Below, piece by piece: positions 55,848 to 64,000 of a DNA stretch of 64,000 nucleotides. Position 1 is the stretch's first letter; every line of letters begins with the position of its first letter. The DNA is taken from NCBI GenBank assembly GCA_910578885.1, contig CAJTSH010000003.1, positions 62,001-126,000 on the forward strand, given 5' to 3'. The stretch comes from an uncultured Lachnospiraceae bacterium (lineage in GTDB: Bacteria; Bacillota; Clostridia; Lachnospirales; Lachnospiraceae). The position numbers were made by a program, and so were the translations under genes. The notes beneath the pieces were generated by a model. The model saw nothing but the letters and a program-made list of their open reading frames with translations, was not told the DNA's origin and ran no database searches.

Positions 55848-56726
55848 ATGCCAAATCTTGCACATTCACAAAATTTTATAAAATCTGCTGCACTGATGCG
55901 AAAACTGATCCAAAAAGCAAACATCAGCAGCGATGACCATATCATAGAAATCGGAGCCGGAAAAGGAATCATTACCGATGCGCTTGCCCGCTCTGCGAAA
56001 AAGGTTACAGCCATTGAATATGATTCAAAGCTCTATGAGGAACTTTTGAGAAAACACCAGTGGAATAATGTCGAATATATCCATGCAGACTTCTTAAAGT
56101 ATCCACTGCCCAAAAAAGGCAGCTATAAAGTCTTTTCAAACATCCCGTTTCAGATTACGGCTGACATTGTGACAAAACTGACGACAAGAGATAACTCCCC
56201 CGAAGAGATTTTTCTGGTTCTGCAAAAAGAAGCGGCAAAAAAATTCTGCGGACTGCCTTTTCAAAAATACGAGGGATTACGGGCAGCCCTTTTAAAACCT
56301 CAATATGAAATGCGTATTTTACATAACTTTGCACCGACCGATTTCACGCCGGCTCCGAAGGTGGAAATTGTACTGCTGCACTTTAAAAAGAGACATATGG
56401 ACATGTCGCCGAAAGAATTCCGGGAATATAAAGACTTTGTGAGCTTTTTCTATGCTGCCGGCAGAGGAAATACCGCAAAAGAACGGCTCTCTATCGTATT
56501 TTCCCAAAAGCAGATCAGCCGGCTCGCAAAAGAATATCATTTTGATGCCCGTCAATCCTATGCCATGATTTCCGCCGTCCAATGGGAACGGCTGTACTGC
56601 TATTCTCAAACCGGACTGGACGCCAAGCGAAAAGAACTCATCAAATTCTCTTACCGGAAACAATTGAAACAGCAGAGTAAACTTAAAAAGCAGCACAGAA
56701 CCAGAAACGTACCTACTTCCCCTTAA
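55848..56726 (+). CDS. Erm-type 23S rRNA adenine N6-methyltransferase
   Basis: 292 residues from the ATG at 55848 (GGAGG 9 nt before; the longer frame from 55749 starts inside the terminator). SAM motif I EIGAGKG (34-40), acidic Glu57 (AIEYD), Asp81, and motif IV SNIPF (97-101), which is the Erm form, not the NLPY of KsgA. Erm enzymes methylate A2058 and can give macrolide-lincosamide-streptogramin resistance; some genomic members are intrinsic with weak or no phenotype. A TATAAT box at 55820-55825 suggests its own promoter. The stop overlaps the convergent HD-GYP gene by 4 bp. The C-terminus is long and basic. Confidence 0.85.
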   Translation: MPNLAHSQNFIKSAALMRKLIQKANISSDDHIIEIGAGKGIITDALARSAKKVTAIEYDSKLYEELLRKHQWNNVEYIHADFLKYPLPKKGSYKVFSNIPFQITADIVTKLTTRDNSPEEIFLVLQKEAAKKFCGLPFQKYEGLRAALLKPQYEMRILHNFAPTDFTPAPKVEIVLLHFKKRHMDMSPKEFREYKDFVSFFYAAGRGNTAKERLSIVFSQKQISRLAKEYHFDARQSYAMISAVQWERLYCYSQTGLDAKRKELIKFSYRKQLKQQSKLKKQHRTRNVPTSP

Positions 56727-57817
56727 GGAATAATAATGCTTGCGCAGGAGACATCCTCTGTCAAGTCGTATACTTTTCCGGTTTTCAATCCTACTACTTT
56801 AGGCCTTAAAATGCAATTCTGGTTATTTTTTACCACCTTTGCCTTCTCTCCGGTACTCAGTTCCACGATGCTATCCACCGGATAGAGGATTACGCTGTTC
56901 AAAAATGCTTTGATGACTGTAACATCCAGCTCCCTTGTCATGGACATAATCATCTCCACCGCATCCCGCTGAGAAAATGCGGTTTTATACGGACGTTCCG
57001 TTACCAAGGCATCATAGATATCCACGGTTGACAGGATTTTCGCATATTCACCGATTTCACTTTCTGCCAATCCCAGCGGATATCCGTTTCCGTCTATCTT
57101 TTCATGGTGCTGCAGGACTGCCATCATAACCGCAGACGAAACGTTCCTCTTTTCTTTTAGTATATTATAACCAAATAACGAGTGCTGCTTCATCAATTCA
57201 AATTCTTCATCGGTCAGCCTCGCCGGCTTATTCAGCACTTCATTCGGAATCCTAGACTTGCCGACATCATGCAAAAGCCCTGCAATGCCAATCTCATAAA
57301 TCTGATTTTCTGGCATCCCATATTTTTTTGCAACAATCATTGCCATAGTCGCAACATCCACGCTGTGCTTAAAAGTGTACTCATCACTGACTTTCAGCTC
57401 ACTGATATCGACCGCAATGGCGTCATTTTCCAGAATCGCTTTCATAAGATCATTTGCAATATCGTTCGTCGTATTTACAAAGTTCTCTGAATCCGTATTT
57501 TTATATAGAAACTGTACGCCTTGGGAAACACGATTCTTCACGCTCTCTGCCAGCTTGACCTTGACGGGATCTGCCACCTTGAGCTTTTCAATCGTTCTTT
57601 GAGTCTCCTCTGTTATGACATAATCATCCGGGTCTTCCGCTTCCCCTTCCCTGATATAGATGCCACCAACTCCCATGTTAATCATATAATCTATCTGATA
57701 CTGATCTAAAGTTGTCCCCTTTTCAATTAACACGCGCCCTATATGGTCTATAATTCTCTGGTCAGTCCGCATGCCTTCTTTTAACTGCCGAACACGTATA
57801 TATTTCCTTACTATCAA
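56723..57817 (-). CDS. HD-GYP domain phosphodiesterase
   Basis: 364 residues. N-terminal region of about 110 residues with a DUF3391-like opening (KYIRVRQLKEGM), then HD-GYP: HSVDVATMAM, HD pair 183-184 in LLHDVGK, HHEKIDGNGYP at 237-247, and a C-terminal PilZ-like small beta domain (about 310-360: YPVDSIVELSTGEKAKVV). Predicted to hydrolyse cyclic di-GMP to GMP or pGpG in the cytoplasm. It starts with TTG, preceded by CAGGTGG. Single gene. Confidence 0.9.
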   Translation of the reverse strand: MIVRKYIRVRQLKEGMRTDQRIIDHIGRVLIEKGTTLDQYQIDYMINMGVGGIYIREGEAEDPDDYVITEETQRTIEKLKVADPVKVKLAESVKNRVSQGVQFLYKNTDSENFVNTTNDIANDLMKAILENDAIAVDISELKVSDEYTFKHSVDVATMAMIVAKKYGMPENQIYEIGIAGLLHDVGKSRIPNEVLNKPARLTDEEFELMKQHSLFGYNILKEKRNVSSAVMMAVLQHHEKIDGNGYPLGLAESEIGEYAKILSTVDIYDALVTERPYKTAFSQRDAVEMIMSMTRELDVTVIKAFLNSVILYPVDSIVELSTGEKAKVVKNNQNCILRPKVVGLKTGKVYDLTEDVSCASIIIP

Positions 57818-57937
57818 AACGACACCACCTGATTTATCAATTTTGTGTATATACTATGGTAACATTTTTCTTTCCTAATTTCCATACATATTAAATCGGA
57901 TGAAGGGGAAGAAATCTCAATACTGAAACACAAAGTA

Positions 57938-59494
57938 TTACAAAATCCTCGTCGTCCACTTCGTACAGTCCCACACGTCCGTTGCCAATCCTTCATAAAA
58001 TTCCGGCTCATGGCAAACCATCAATATACTCCCCTTATACGCCGCCAGCGCACGCTTAAGCTCCTCCTTTGCATCCACATCCAGATGATTCGTCGGCTCG
58101 TCCAAAAGCAGGATATTTGTCTCGCGGTTGATAAGTTTACAGAGCCGTACCTTCGCCTGCTCACCGCCGCTCAGAACCCGAACCAGACTCTCAATATGCT
58201 TCGTCGTCAGACCGCATTTTGCAAGTGCGCTCCGTACCTCATACTGGGAATATGACGGAAATTCTTTCCATATTTCTTCGATACAGGTAGTCTTTACATC
58301 CTGATCCATCTCCTGCTCAAAATATCCGATGCTTAAGTAGTCTCCGAGTTCAACTTCACCGGAAATTGGCGGGATTAATCCCAAGATACTTTTTAGCAAA
58401 GTTGTCTTTCCGATTCCGTTCGCTCCGGTCAAGACAATTTTTTCTCCCCGCTCCATCTCAAGGTTCAGCGCAGCGGACAAAGGTTCCTCATATCCGATTA
58501 TAAGCTCCTTCGTCTGAAATATATATCGGCCTGGCGTCCTCGCCTCCCGGAATACGAACTCCGGCTTCGGCTTTTCCCCTGCCAGCTCTATCATTTCCAT
58601 CTTATCCAGCTTCTTTTGTCTAGACATCGCCATGTTTCTCGTCGCAACTCTCGCCTTATTCCTCGCAACAAAATCCTTCAAATCAGCGATTTCCTTCTGC
58701 TGCTTATTGTATGCCGCCTCAAGCTGCGCCTTCTTCATTTCATACACTTCCCTGAATTTCTCGTAATCACCCACATAACGGTTCAATTGTCTGTTATCCA
58801 TGTGATAAATCAGATTTATCACGCTGTTCAAAAACGGGATATCATGAGAAATCAAAATAAACGCATTCTCATACTCGTTCAGATACCGTTTCAGCCACTC
58901 GATATGCTCTGCGTCCAGATAGTTCGTCGGCTCGTCCAAAAGCAGGATGTCCGGCTTCTCCAAAAGCAGTTTCCCCATCAGGACCTTCGTCCTCTGTCCT
59001 CCGCTTAAGTCTGTCACATCTTTATCCAATCCGATTTCTAAGAGCCCAAGCGCTCTCGCCACTTCTTCTACTTTTGCGTCTATCATATAGAAATCGTGCA
59101 GTGTAAGCATGTCCTGAATCGTCCCCAATTCCTCCATGCTCTTTTCCATCTCCTCTTCCTCCAGCTCCCCCAGCTTCTCACAGATTTCATTCATCTTCGC
59201 TTCCATCTCATACAGAAAATCAAATGCCGATGCAAGTACGCTCCTTATCGTCATTCCTTTCTCCAGCGCCGTATGCTGATCCAGATAGCCGACCCGTACA
59301 TTCTTTGCCCACTCAATTTTCCCCTCGTCCGGCTGAAGCTTTCCGGTCACAATATTCAAAAAGGTAGACTTTCCTTCTCCATTGGCTCCAATCAGCCCAA
59401 TATGTTCTCCCTTCAGCAATCGAAAAGACACATCATCAAAAATTGCCCTGTCGCCGAAACCATGCGTCAAATGTTCCACATTTAAAATACTCAT
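57938..59494 (-). CDS. ABC-F family ATPase
   Basis: 518 residues with two ABC domains and no membrane segments: Walker A GANGEGKST (36-44) and GANGIGKTT (357-365), signatures LSGGQ (163-167) and LSGGEQ, both LLLDEPTN, and an ABC-F linker with long helices (about 245-310). ABC-F proteins act at the ribosomal E site; some protect against antibiotics, others (YbiT, EttA types) tune translation. It resembles the YbiT/YkpA-like housekeeping group, yet the closeness to an Erm-type gene keeps a resistance role open. AAGGAGCAGG precedes ATG. Confidence 0.9.
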   Translation of the reverse strand: MSILNVEHLTHGFGDRAIFDDVSFRLLKGEHIGLIGANGEGKSTFLNIVTGKLQPDEGKIEWAKNVRVGYLDQHTALEKGMTIRSVLASAFDFLYEMEAKMNEICEKLGELEEEEMEKSMEELGTIQDMLTLHDFYMIDAKVEEVARALGLLEIGLDKDVTDLSGGQRTKVLMGKLLLEKPDILLLDEPTNYLDAEHIEWLKRYLNEYENAFILISHDIPFLNSVINLIYHMDNRQLNRYVGDYEKFREVYEMKKAQLEAAYNKQQKEIADLKDFVARNKARVATRNMAMSRQKKLDKMEMIELAGEKPKPEFVFREARTPGRYIFQTKELIIGYEEPLSAALNLEMERGEKIVLTGANGIGKTTLLKSILGLIPPISGEVELGDYLSIGYFEQEMDQDVKTTCIEEIWKEFPSYSQYEVRSALAKCGLTTKHIESLVRVLSGGEQAKVRLCKLINRETNILLLDEPTNHLDVDAKEELKRALAAYKGSILMVCHEPEFYEGLATDVWDCTKWTTRIL

Positions 59495-59532
59495 TTCATC
59501 CTGCTCCTTGATTCTTTATCCTTTTCCTCTAT

Positions 59533-61746
59533 CTACTCTTTCATCAGGCAGATATTGTCAATACTGACATTTCCGCTCTCATCCTCAGGAAACGTCAGCT
59601 CTATCTTCTTAATTTGAGAAAGCTCTATCTTCGGGCACTGTTCTTTCAACTGCTCCGATGTAACGCTGATTGTCTGATACTGATGCTTGTATTCATTGCT
59701 ATCCAAAAAATACTGTGTCTTTCCGAGCTTTACCGGAAGCGGCGGATAGATAACCGTATCCTGCGGGGAAACCACCGCCTGATTCCCTTCGGAATCAGAA
59801 ACCACTATCTGCGGTATCATACAACAGTACTCTTCCTTCTCCACCGCATGCTCATCCATATCACAAATATCAAAATTGATTTTGTTATCTACAAGAGAAA
59901 CCGGCTCCTGCATATTTAACACATAGCAAGCGTCGCTAGTATCCTTCCACATCAGCCGCAGCGCATAATTCCCCCGATTCAGCTCTGCCATTTCGTTAGA
60001 ATAATACAGCATTTCCTCTCTCCATAAGTATACTTCTTCGGCGCTCAAGGAAACCTCCTCATCACTTGCCGTCTCCAGATCAGAATCTTCCTCGAAGTCA
60101 CAGAGCATCCTGCTTCCCGACTTCTCATACTGCTGGATGTAAACGGTTTCCGGAAGATATGCGCTATAACGGCTGTAATCGGTCAAAAGGCTCTCATAGG
60201 TATCTTCCGATTTTAACACCTTATCCAGAAAAACCTTCGTATAAATCTTTAAAATTTCCTGCTGTTCCTCTTCGCTGATAAAATTCCCGACATTCAAATA
60301 CCGGTCAAGCGGCGCAGACATATCATAGGTTCCCCACAGACTGTTAAACTGTCCGTGATTCGCACCGGCAATATACAGGGAAGACTTGATGTAATCGTTA
60401 TCCTCCGTAAAACTTATATTTTCATACTGCGTATTTCCAAGGAAAATATTGATGTCCTGATCGTTCGCTCCCTGCAGCAGCAAATAATTCACATTTTCCA
60501 GTTCCACCTCATGTCCTGCCGGCATGTATTGATTGACCGACGGCGCCACAGCGATTACTCCTTTGATATGAAAATTGTAGCGGAACTTATGATTTCCGTT
60601 CTCCGGATAAGCATCATAACCGTTAAACAGATAAGCCGTCGACGCCATTTCTCCTCCCCGCGAATGTCCCGCAATCACGATATTATCATAATCCATCCTT
60701 CCGTACAACGGATTTCCTTCTTCTGCGTTAAATTCCTGCAATTTCCTGATATTTTCCAGCAGCAGGATTGCTCTGGCATCATTCTCATTCGACAGGAGAT
60801 TCAACACATTTTCATCTACTGAAACAACTACATACCCGTGGGAAGCCAGATATTCCCCCAGATAAGCATAACCCTGATATGATTCGGTCAAAGTCCCATG
60901 ATTCCCATGCACAAAAAACAGCACCGGACAATCGTCAAGCTCCGAGGGATACCATACTTTTCCGGCAATCGGAGCCTCTTCTACATCATATCCGGTCACT
61001 GCGCTCCGCCATAGTCCCGTCAAGCCTCCCGGATTTTCTGCACAATAAGATAAATCAATCGTCTCGGATTTTATTTCCGCTTCTTTTTCCGGACTATATT
61101 CCAGACTTTTCACCGTATAACTGCCAAATGACAGCTCATTTTCAAATTCCTCCGGCGCTTGTGCCGCAGATAATTTCTCATGCAATGAAAGATATTCTTC
61201 TATATATTCATCCTGAAAACCCGTCTGCGCCAAAAGTATGCAGCCCGACAGAAAAACAATTCCGCTGATACATCCGGTAATAACAATCGTTGGAGTATGC
61301 ACCTTGTTACGGAAAAACGCCCAAAGTGATTTTCCAAATAAAATCAATGACAATGCAAGCAATATGCCGAACAAGAAGCCTTCTCCCGCTGCATTTCCCA
61401 AATTTCCCGATACCCCCAGCATCCCTGACAGCAGCATCAGAAACAGGATACAGAGAAGATGCTTACTCTCCACCTTTCGGAACTGACGCAGAATCCATCC
61501 TAATATGCCCAGACCTATATTTCCCAGAAGAAATGCGGTTACTGCACCCATTACGAATCCCAGCGCCGGATTTGGAAGCAGCGGCACTGCGAAACTGCCG
61601 ACTGCGATACACAATGCTGCCATCAGAGCCAGATAAACCGGCGGATAAGTATCCTGCCAATTCCTGCAAAAATAATTCCTTCCCTTTTCCCGTATTTTAG
61701 CAAGAGATGCTTGTACATCCTTTTTTAATTTCTGAAACTTTTCCAT
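59533..61746 (-). CDS. Membrane-anchored extracytoplasmic alpha/beta hydrolase
   Basis: 737 residues. The first 175 hold about five membrane helices. An outside alpha/beta-hydrolase domain follows (about 250-530) with oxyanion motif FVHGNHG (278-284), nucleophile Ser362 in GHSRGG, an Asp in QGANDQD and His in AGANHGQF. The last 170 residues look like a beta-sandwich with DSEGNQAVVSPQD and GNVSIDNICL. The hydrolase resembles the PET-hydrolase/chlorophyllase-like group. The start at 61746 (AAGGGAAC before it) is preferred over a TTG seven codons upstream. Substrate unknown; perhaps a surface or lipid ester. Confidence 0.82.
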   Translation of the reverse strand: MEKFQKLKKDVQASLAKIREKGRNYFCRNWQDTYPPVYLALMAALCIAVGSFAVPLLPNPALGFVMGAVTAFLLGNIGLGILGWILRQFRKVESKHLLCILFLMLLSGMLGVSGNLGNAAGEGFLFGILLALSLILFGKSLWAFFRNKVHTPTIVITGCISGIVFLSGCILLAQTGFQDEYIEEYLSLHEKLSAAQAPEEFENELSFGSYTVKSLEYSPEKEAEIKSETIDLSYCAENPGGLTGLWRSAVTGYDVEEAPIAGKVWYPSELDDCPVLFFVHGNHGTLTESYQGYAYLGEYLASHGYVVVSVDENVLNLLSNENDARAILLLENIRKLQEFNAEEGNPLYGRMDYDNIVIAGHSRGGEMASTAYLFNGYDAYPENGNHKFRYNFHIKGVIAVAPSVNQYMPAGHEVELENVNYLLLQGANDQDINIFLGNTQYENISFTEDNDYIKSSLYIAGANHGQFNSLWGTYDMSAPLDRYLNVGNFISEEEQQEILKIYTKVFLDKVLKSEDTYESLLTDYSRYSAYLPETVYIQQYEKSGSRMLCDFEEDSDLETASDEEVSLSAEEVYLWREEMLYYSNEMAELNRGNYALRLMWKDTSDACYVLNMQEPVSLVDNKINFDICDMDEHAVEKEEYCCMIPQIVVSDSEGNQAVVSPQDTVIYPPLPVKLGKTQYFLDSNEYKHQYQTISVTSEQLKEQCPKIELSQIKKIELTFPEDESGNVSIDNICLMKE

Positions 61747-61790
61747 TCTGTTCCCTTTCTCTTTCAACGAAATTTCAGCTCATTCCTACA

Positions 61791-61821
61791 AAAAAAGAGT
61801 GATATCATATCACTCTTTTTT
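61791..61821. terminator. Terminator after the amylosucrase-like gene
   Basis: 14-bp stem AAAAAAGAGTGATA (61791-61804) / complement (61808-61821), 3-nt loop, T-rich on both strands. On the minus strand it ends the GH36-GH13 operon. Confidence 0.85.
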
Positions 61822-61900
61822 ACTTAAGTCATTATACCCATCCAGAAGGTATAATGTCTACTGATTTTTCATAATTTCCTTGTCTATTCTGTACGTTTTG

Positions 61901-63742
61901 TTACTGTTCAAATCGCTTATAAAGCCAACAGTACCCATACGCCGGAAGCTCTACATTGACAATTTCCCTCTTTTCACCGGTAAACAGCTCCGCATAAATT
62001 CCGTCATTCTCCGAAATCCAAGCCGTCTCAGGCTCATCACTGAAATTAAATACCGCAATCAGCTTCTCGCCCTGATAATAGCGTCCGATAGCAAGGACAT
62101 GATCATTGTACGTATTCACAGTCCACACATCCGCTCCGCTTTCAAATACCTTACATCCGCTGCGGAGACGAATCATCTTCTGGATACCGGAATAAATCTC
62201 ACTCTCCGTACTCAGCTTATCCTTGCGTTTTTCCGCCTTCTTCCAGTCAAATCCCCCCCGATGCAGATAACGGGAATCCTGACATTTCAAAGGATCCTCA
62301 TGATAAGAATAATCATTTTCCTGCCCGATTTCATCCCCGCTGTAGAGAATCGGGATACCGGACTGGGTATACATATACGCGTGGAGCATCAGAGCGCACC
62401 GGATGCTCTGCTCCAAGAGTTCTTCATTCTTCTCATAGGAAAATTTCTCGATTCCGCACAAAGAAGCCGTCATTCCGCAGAGTCTGGCGTCGCCAAGGCT
62501 TGGATCATCGTTGTATAGCTCCCCTCTTCCGAAGAAATTCCACTGCTTCCCGGTAAAGAAATCATTCAGATATTTCTTATGCGCCACCTCTTCAATACCA
62601 AGCTGCTTTAACCACTCATAATCCAGCCCCCATCCGATATCATCATGGCAGCGCAGATAATTTAAAAATGTATATTCCTTAGGCAATGAAGAAATGATAT
62701 CCATCTGACGCTTCAGCAGTCTGACGTCCATTGTTGCAACCGTATGCCAGGTGGACGCCATTGTGGTCACATTATAAAGCATATGGCACTCCGGTTTTTC
62801 CACGGTTCCAAAATAAGGGACAACCTTATCCGGCTCCATGACCACTTCCCCAAGGAGAAGAACTCCCGGGCACACAATTTCCGTCACCATACGCAGAATC
62901 CTGACGATGCTGTGCACTTGCTTTAAATTCCGGCAGTTCGTGTACAGCTCCTTCCAGATATAGGGAACCGCATCTATCCTTACAATATCCACGCCCTTAT
63001 TGGCAAGATTCAAAAGATTATCCGTCATCTCATTTAATACGACCGGATTCCGGTAATTTAAATCCCATTGGTACGGATAAAATGTAGTCATGACATGCCG
63101 GTCAATTTCCGGCAGCCATGTAAAATTCCCCGGCGCGCTTATCGGGAACACCTGCGGACAATATTGCTCATAGATGGAAGGAATATCATAATTTTCAAAG
63201 AAAAAATACCGATCCTGATACTCCTTCTCTCCCGCTCTGGCGCGCTTTGCCCACTCATGATCCTCGGAAGTATGGTTCATCACAAAATCCATACAGATAT
63301 TAATACCCCGCTTATGGCAGACAGCGGTAAGTTCCTCCAAATCTTCCATCGTTCCAAGCGAAGGCTTGATTCTGCGGAAATCCGATACGGCATAACCACC
63401 GTCGCTCTTTCCGTCAGTTGTATCTAAAAGGGGCATCAGATGCAGATAATTGACGCCGGTTTCAACCAGATAATCCAGTTTATCTTTTACACCCTTCAAA
63501 TTCCCCGCAAAGGCGTCCACATAGAGCATCATTCCGGATAAGTCGCTGCGCTTATACCAGTCCTGATCCTTCTTCCGCAGTCTGTCCCTTTTTTTCAGAT
63601 TCGCATTCCTCTTCTCATAGGAATCTTCCAATATGTCCAGAAAATCCTCAAAAAAATCTTCACATCCGGAATAGAGTTCGCAGTATAACCACTTCAATTC
63701 ATCATAATGCACTGCCAAACGCTCCTTAAATTCATTTTCCAT
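61901..63742 (-). CDS. Amylosucrase-like glycoside hydrolase (GH13 subfamily 4 type)
   Basis: 613 residues, a normal amylosucrase length. N-terminal helical domain (1-65), then the GH13 barrel: YVDAFAGNLKGV (74-85), YLHLMPLL, DGGYAVSDFR, nucleophile Asp257 in VRIDAVP, acid/base Glu299 in LLLGEV, third acid Asp367 in RCHDD. Amylosucrases split sucrose and transfer glucose to alpha-glucan; close relatives are sucrose hydrolases or phosphorylase-like. No signal peptide, so cytoplasmic. It starts 17 nt after a GH36 gene, pointing to raffinose/sucrose-type sugar use. The 3' end TTTGAACAGTAAC resembles the REP-like half-site. Confidence 0.85.
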   Translation of the reverse strand: MENEFKERLAVHYDELKWLYCELYSGCEDFFEDFLDILEDSYEKRNANLKKRDRLRKKDQDWYKRSDLSGMMLYVDAFAGNLKGVKDKLDYLVETGVNYLHLMPLLDTTDGKSDGGYAVSDFRRIKPSLGTMEDLEELTAVCHKRGINICMDFVMNHTSEDHEWAKRARAGEKEYQDRYFFFENYDIPSIYEQYCPQVFPISAPGNFTWLPEIDRHVMTTFYPYQWDLNYRNPVVLNEMTDNLLNLANKGVDIVRIDAVPYIWKELYTNCRNLKQVHSIVRILRMVTEIVCPGVLLLGEVVMEPDKVVPYFGTVEKPECHMLYNVTTMASTWHTVATMDVRLLKRQMDIISSLPKEYTFLNYLRCHDDIGWGLDYEWLKQLGIEEVAHKKYLNDFFTGKQWNFFGRGELYNDDPSLGDARLCGMTASLCGIEKFSYEKNEELLEQSIRCALMLHAYMYTQSGIPILYSGDEIGQENDYSYHEDPLKCQDSRYLHRGGFDWKKAEKRKDKLSTESEIYSGIQKMIRLRSGCKVFESGADVWTVNTYNDHVLAIGRYYQGEKLIAVFNFSDEPETAWISENDGIYAELFTGEKREIVNVELPAYGYCWLYKRFEQ

Positions 63743-63759
63743 CGTGATTGCCGCCTTTC

Positions 63760-64000
63760 TTATTCCACCTCTGCAAAATACATCTGATATGCAAGATATT
63801 CGCTTTGCTCCACCGGAATCGGAATACCGGCCTGCATCAGCGCTGCTCCCGTATAACTTCTTCCCGAAGACTGTTCTTTATATGTTGCATTTTCCTTCAA
63901 CCCCTGAAGCTTCACATAGCTTACAGTCATATTCCCATGATTCTCAAGCATTACAGCATTTAATAACACTTCCTTTTGATCTTCTGAAACAAACGCCCAC
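63760..64000 (-). CDS. Alpha-galactosidase (GH36), C-terminal end only
   Basis: The last 79 codons of a gene that continues past the right edge: AFVSEDQKEVLLN, LENHGNMTVSYVKLQGL, SSGRSYTGAALMQAGIP, ending YLAYQMYFAEVE. This is the C-terminal beta domain of GH36 alpha-galactosidases (the L-GL-x-A-x-Y and YSGA-LM-GLP pattern). The catalytic barrel is outside the window. It is in an operon with the amylosucrase-like gene, a natural pairing for galactosyl-sucrose sugars. Confidence 0.75.
   Translation of the reverse strand, partial: WAFVSEDQKEVLLNAVMLENHGNMTVSYVKLQGLKENATYKEQSSGRSYTGAALMQAGIPIPVEQSEYLAYQMYFAEVE

Overview
The window looks like chromosome of a spore-forming, Gram-positive gut Clostridia, most likely Lachnospiraceae. 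The evidence is spoVAD/spoVAE, a low-to-mid GC content, AGGAGG-type ribosome sites before nearly every gene, many lipoproteins but no outer-membrane genes, bacterial Ig-like (BIG2) surface proteins, and the diaminopimelate-aminotransferase lysine pathway (dapA, dapB and, 40 kb away, dapL). No rRNA, tRNA, CRISPR array, prophage or intact insertion sequence was found.

Layout, left to right. 1-5.9 kb: the start of an ABC ATPase gene with two operator-bearing promoters, a DNA-deoxyinosine glycosylase, an alpha/beta hydrolase, asnA, dapA-dapB under a lysine riboswitch, and a CobA/CobO-type ATPase. 5.9-13.7 kb: one gene for a 2575-residue secreted enzyme joining GH3 and GH30 catalytic domains, carbohydrate-binding-like modules and five BIG2 domains. 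14-16.8 kb: a tandem-OB single-stranded DNA-binding protein and typA. 16.8-23.2 kb: an ABC-2 exporter (ATPase and two permeases) divergent from a LiaS/DesK-type kinase and NarL-type regulator that have a GH17 enzyme gene between them.

23.2-43.5 kb is the most unusual part: about 20 kb on the minus strand. It reads as OmpR-type regulator, sensor kinase, a membrane-anchored unknown protein, a terminator and new promoter, then a tandem array of paralogous lipoproteins (six full-length, one internally deleted, and relics of at least one more). Two lipoprotein HlyD-like adaptors follow (one a fused double adaptor), then a large FtsX-type permease and two MacB-type ATPases. Matching 11-bp-period direct repeats upstream of the regulator gene and of the array suggest one regulator controls both. 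I read this as a self-regulated envelope export or sensing system whose lipoprotein component is expanding and decaying by recombination. Its substrate is unknown.

43.6-64 kb: dapL, a broken PD-(D/E)XK transposase gene, an ANTAR regulator downstream of glnA and a eukaryotic-type hisA, an O-antigen-ligase-like membrane protein, a BIG2-only surface protein, guaB, an Asn-rich lipoprotein, spoVAE/spoVAD without spoVAC, a small HTH protein with a leader ORF, an Erm-type rRNA methyltransferase, an HD-GYP phosphodiesterase, an ABC-F ATPase, a membrane-anchored alpha/beta hydrolase, an amylosucrase-like GH13 enzyme and the end of a GH36 alpha-galactosidase gene.

Several non-coding signals are shared between distant loci: an 18-bp motif upstream of the asnA and typA promoters, a two-hairpin module before the ANTAR gene and spoVAD, and a REP-like palindrome near gene ends. 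All functional calls come from reading motifs by eye. No database or folding search was run.
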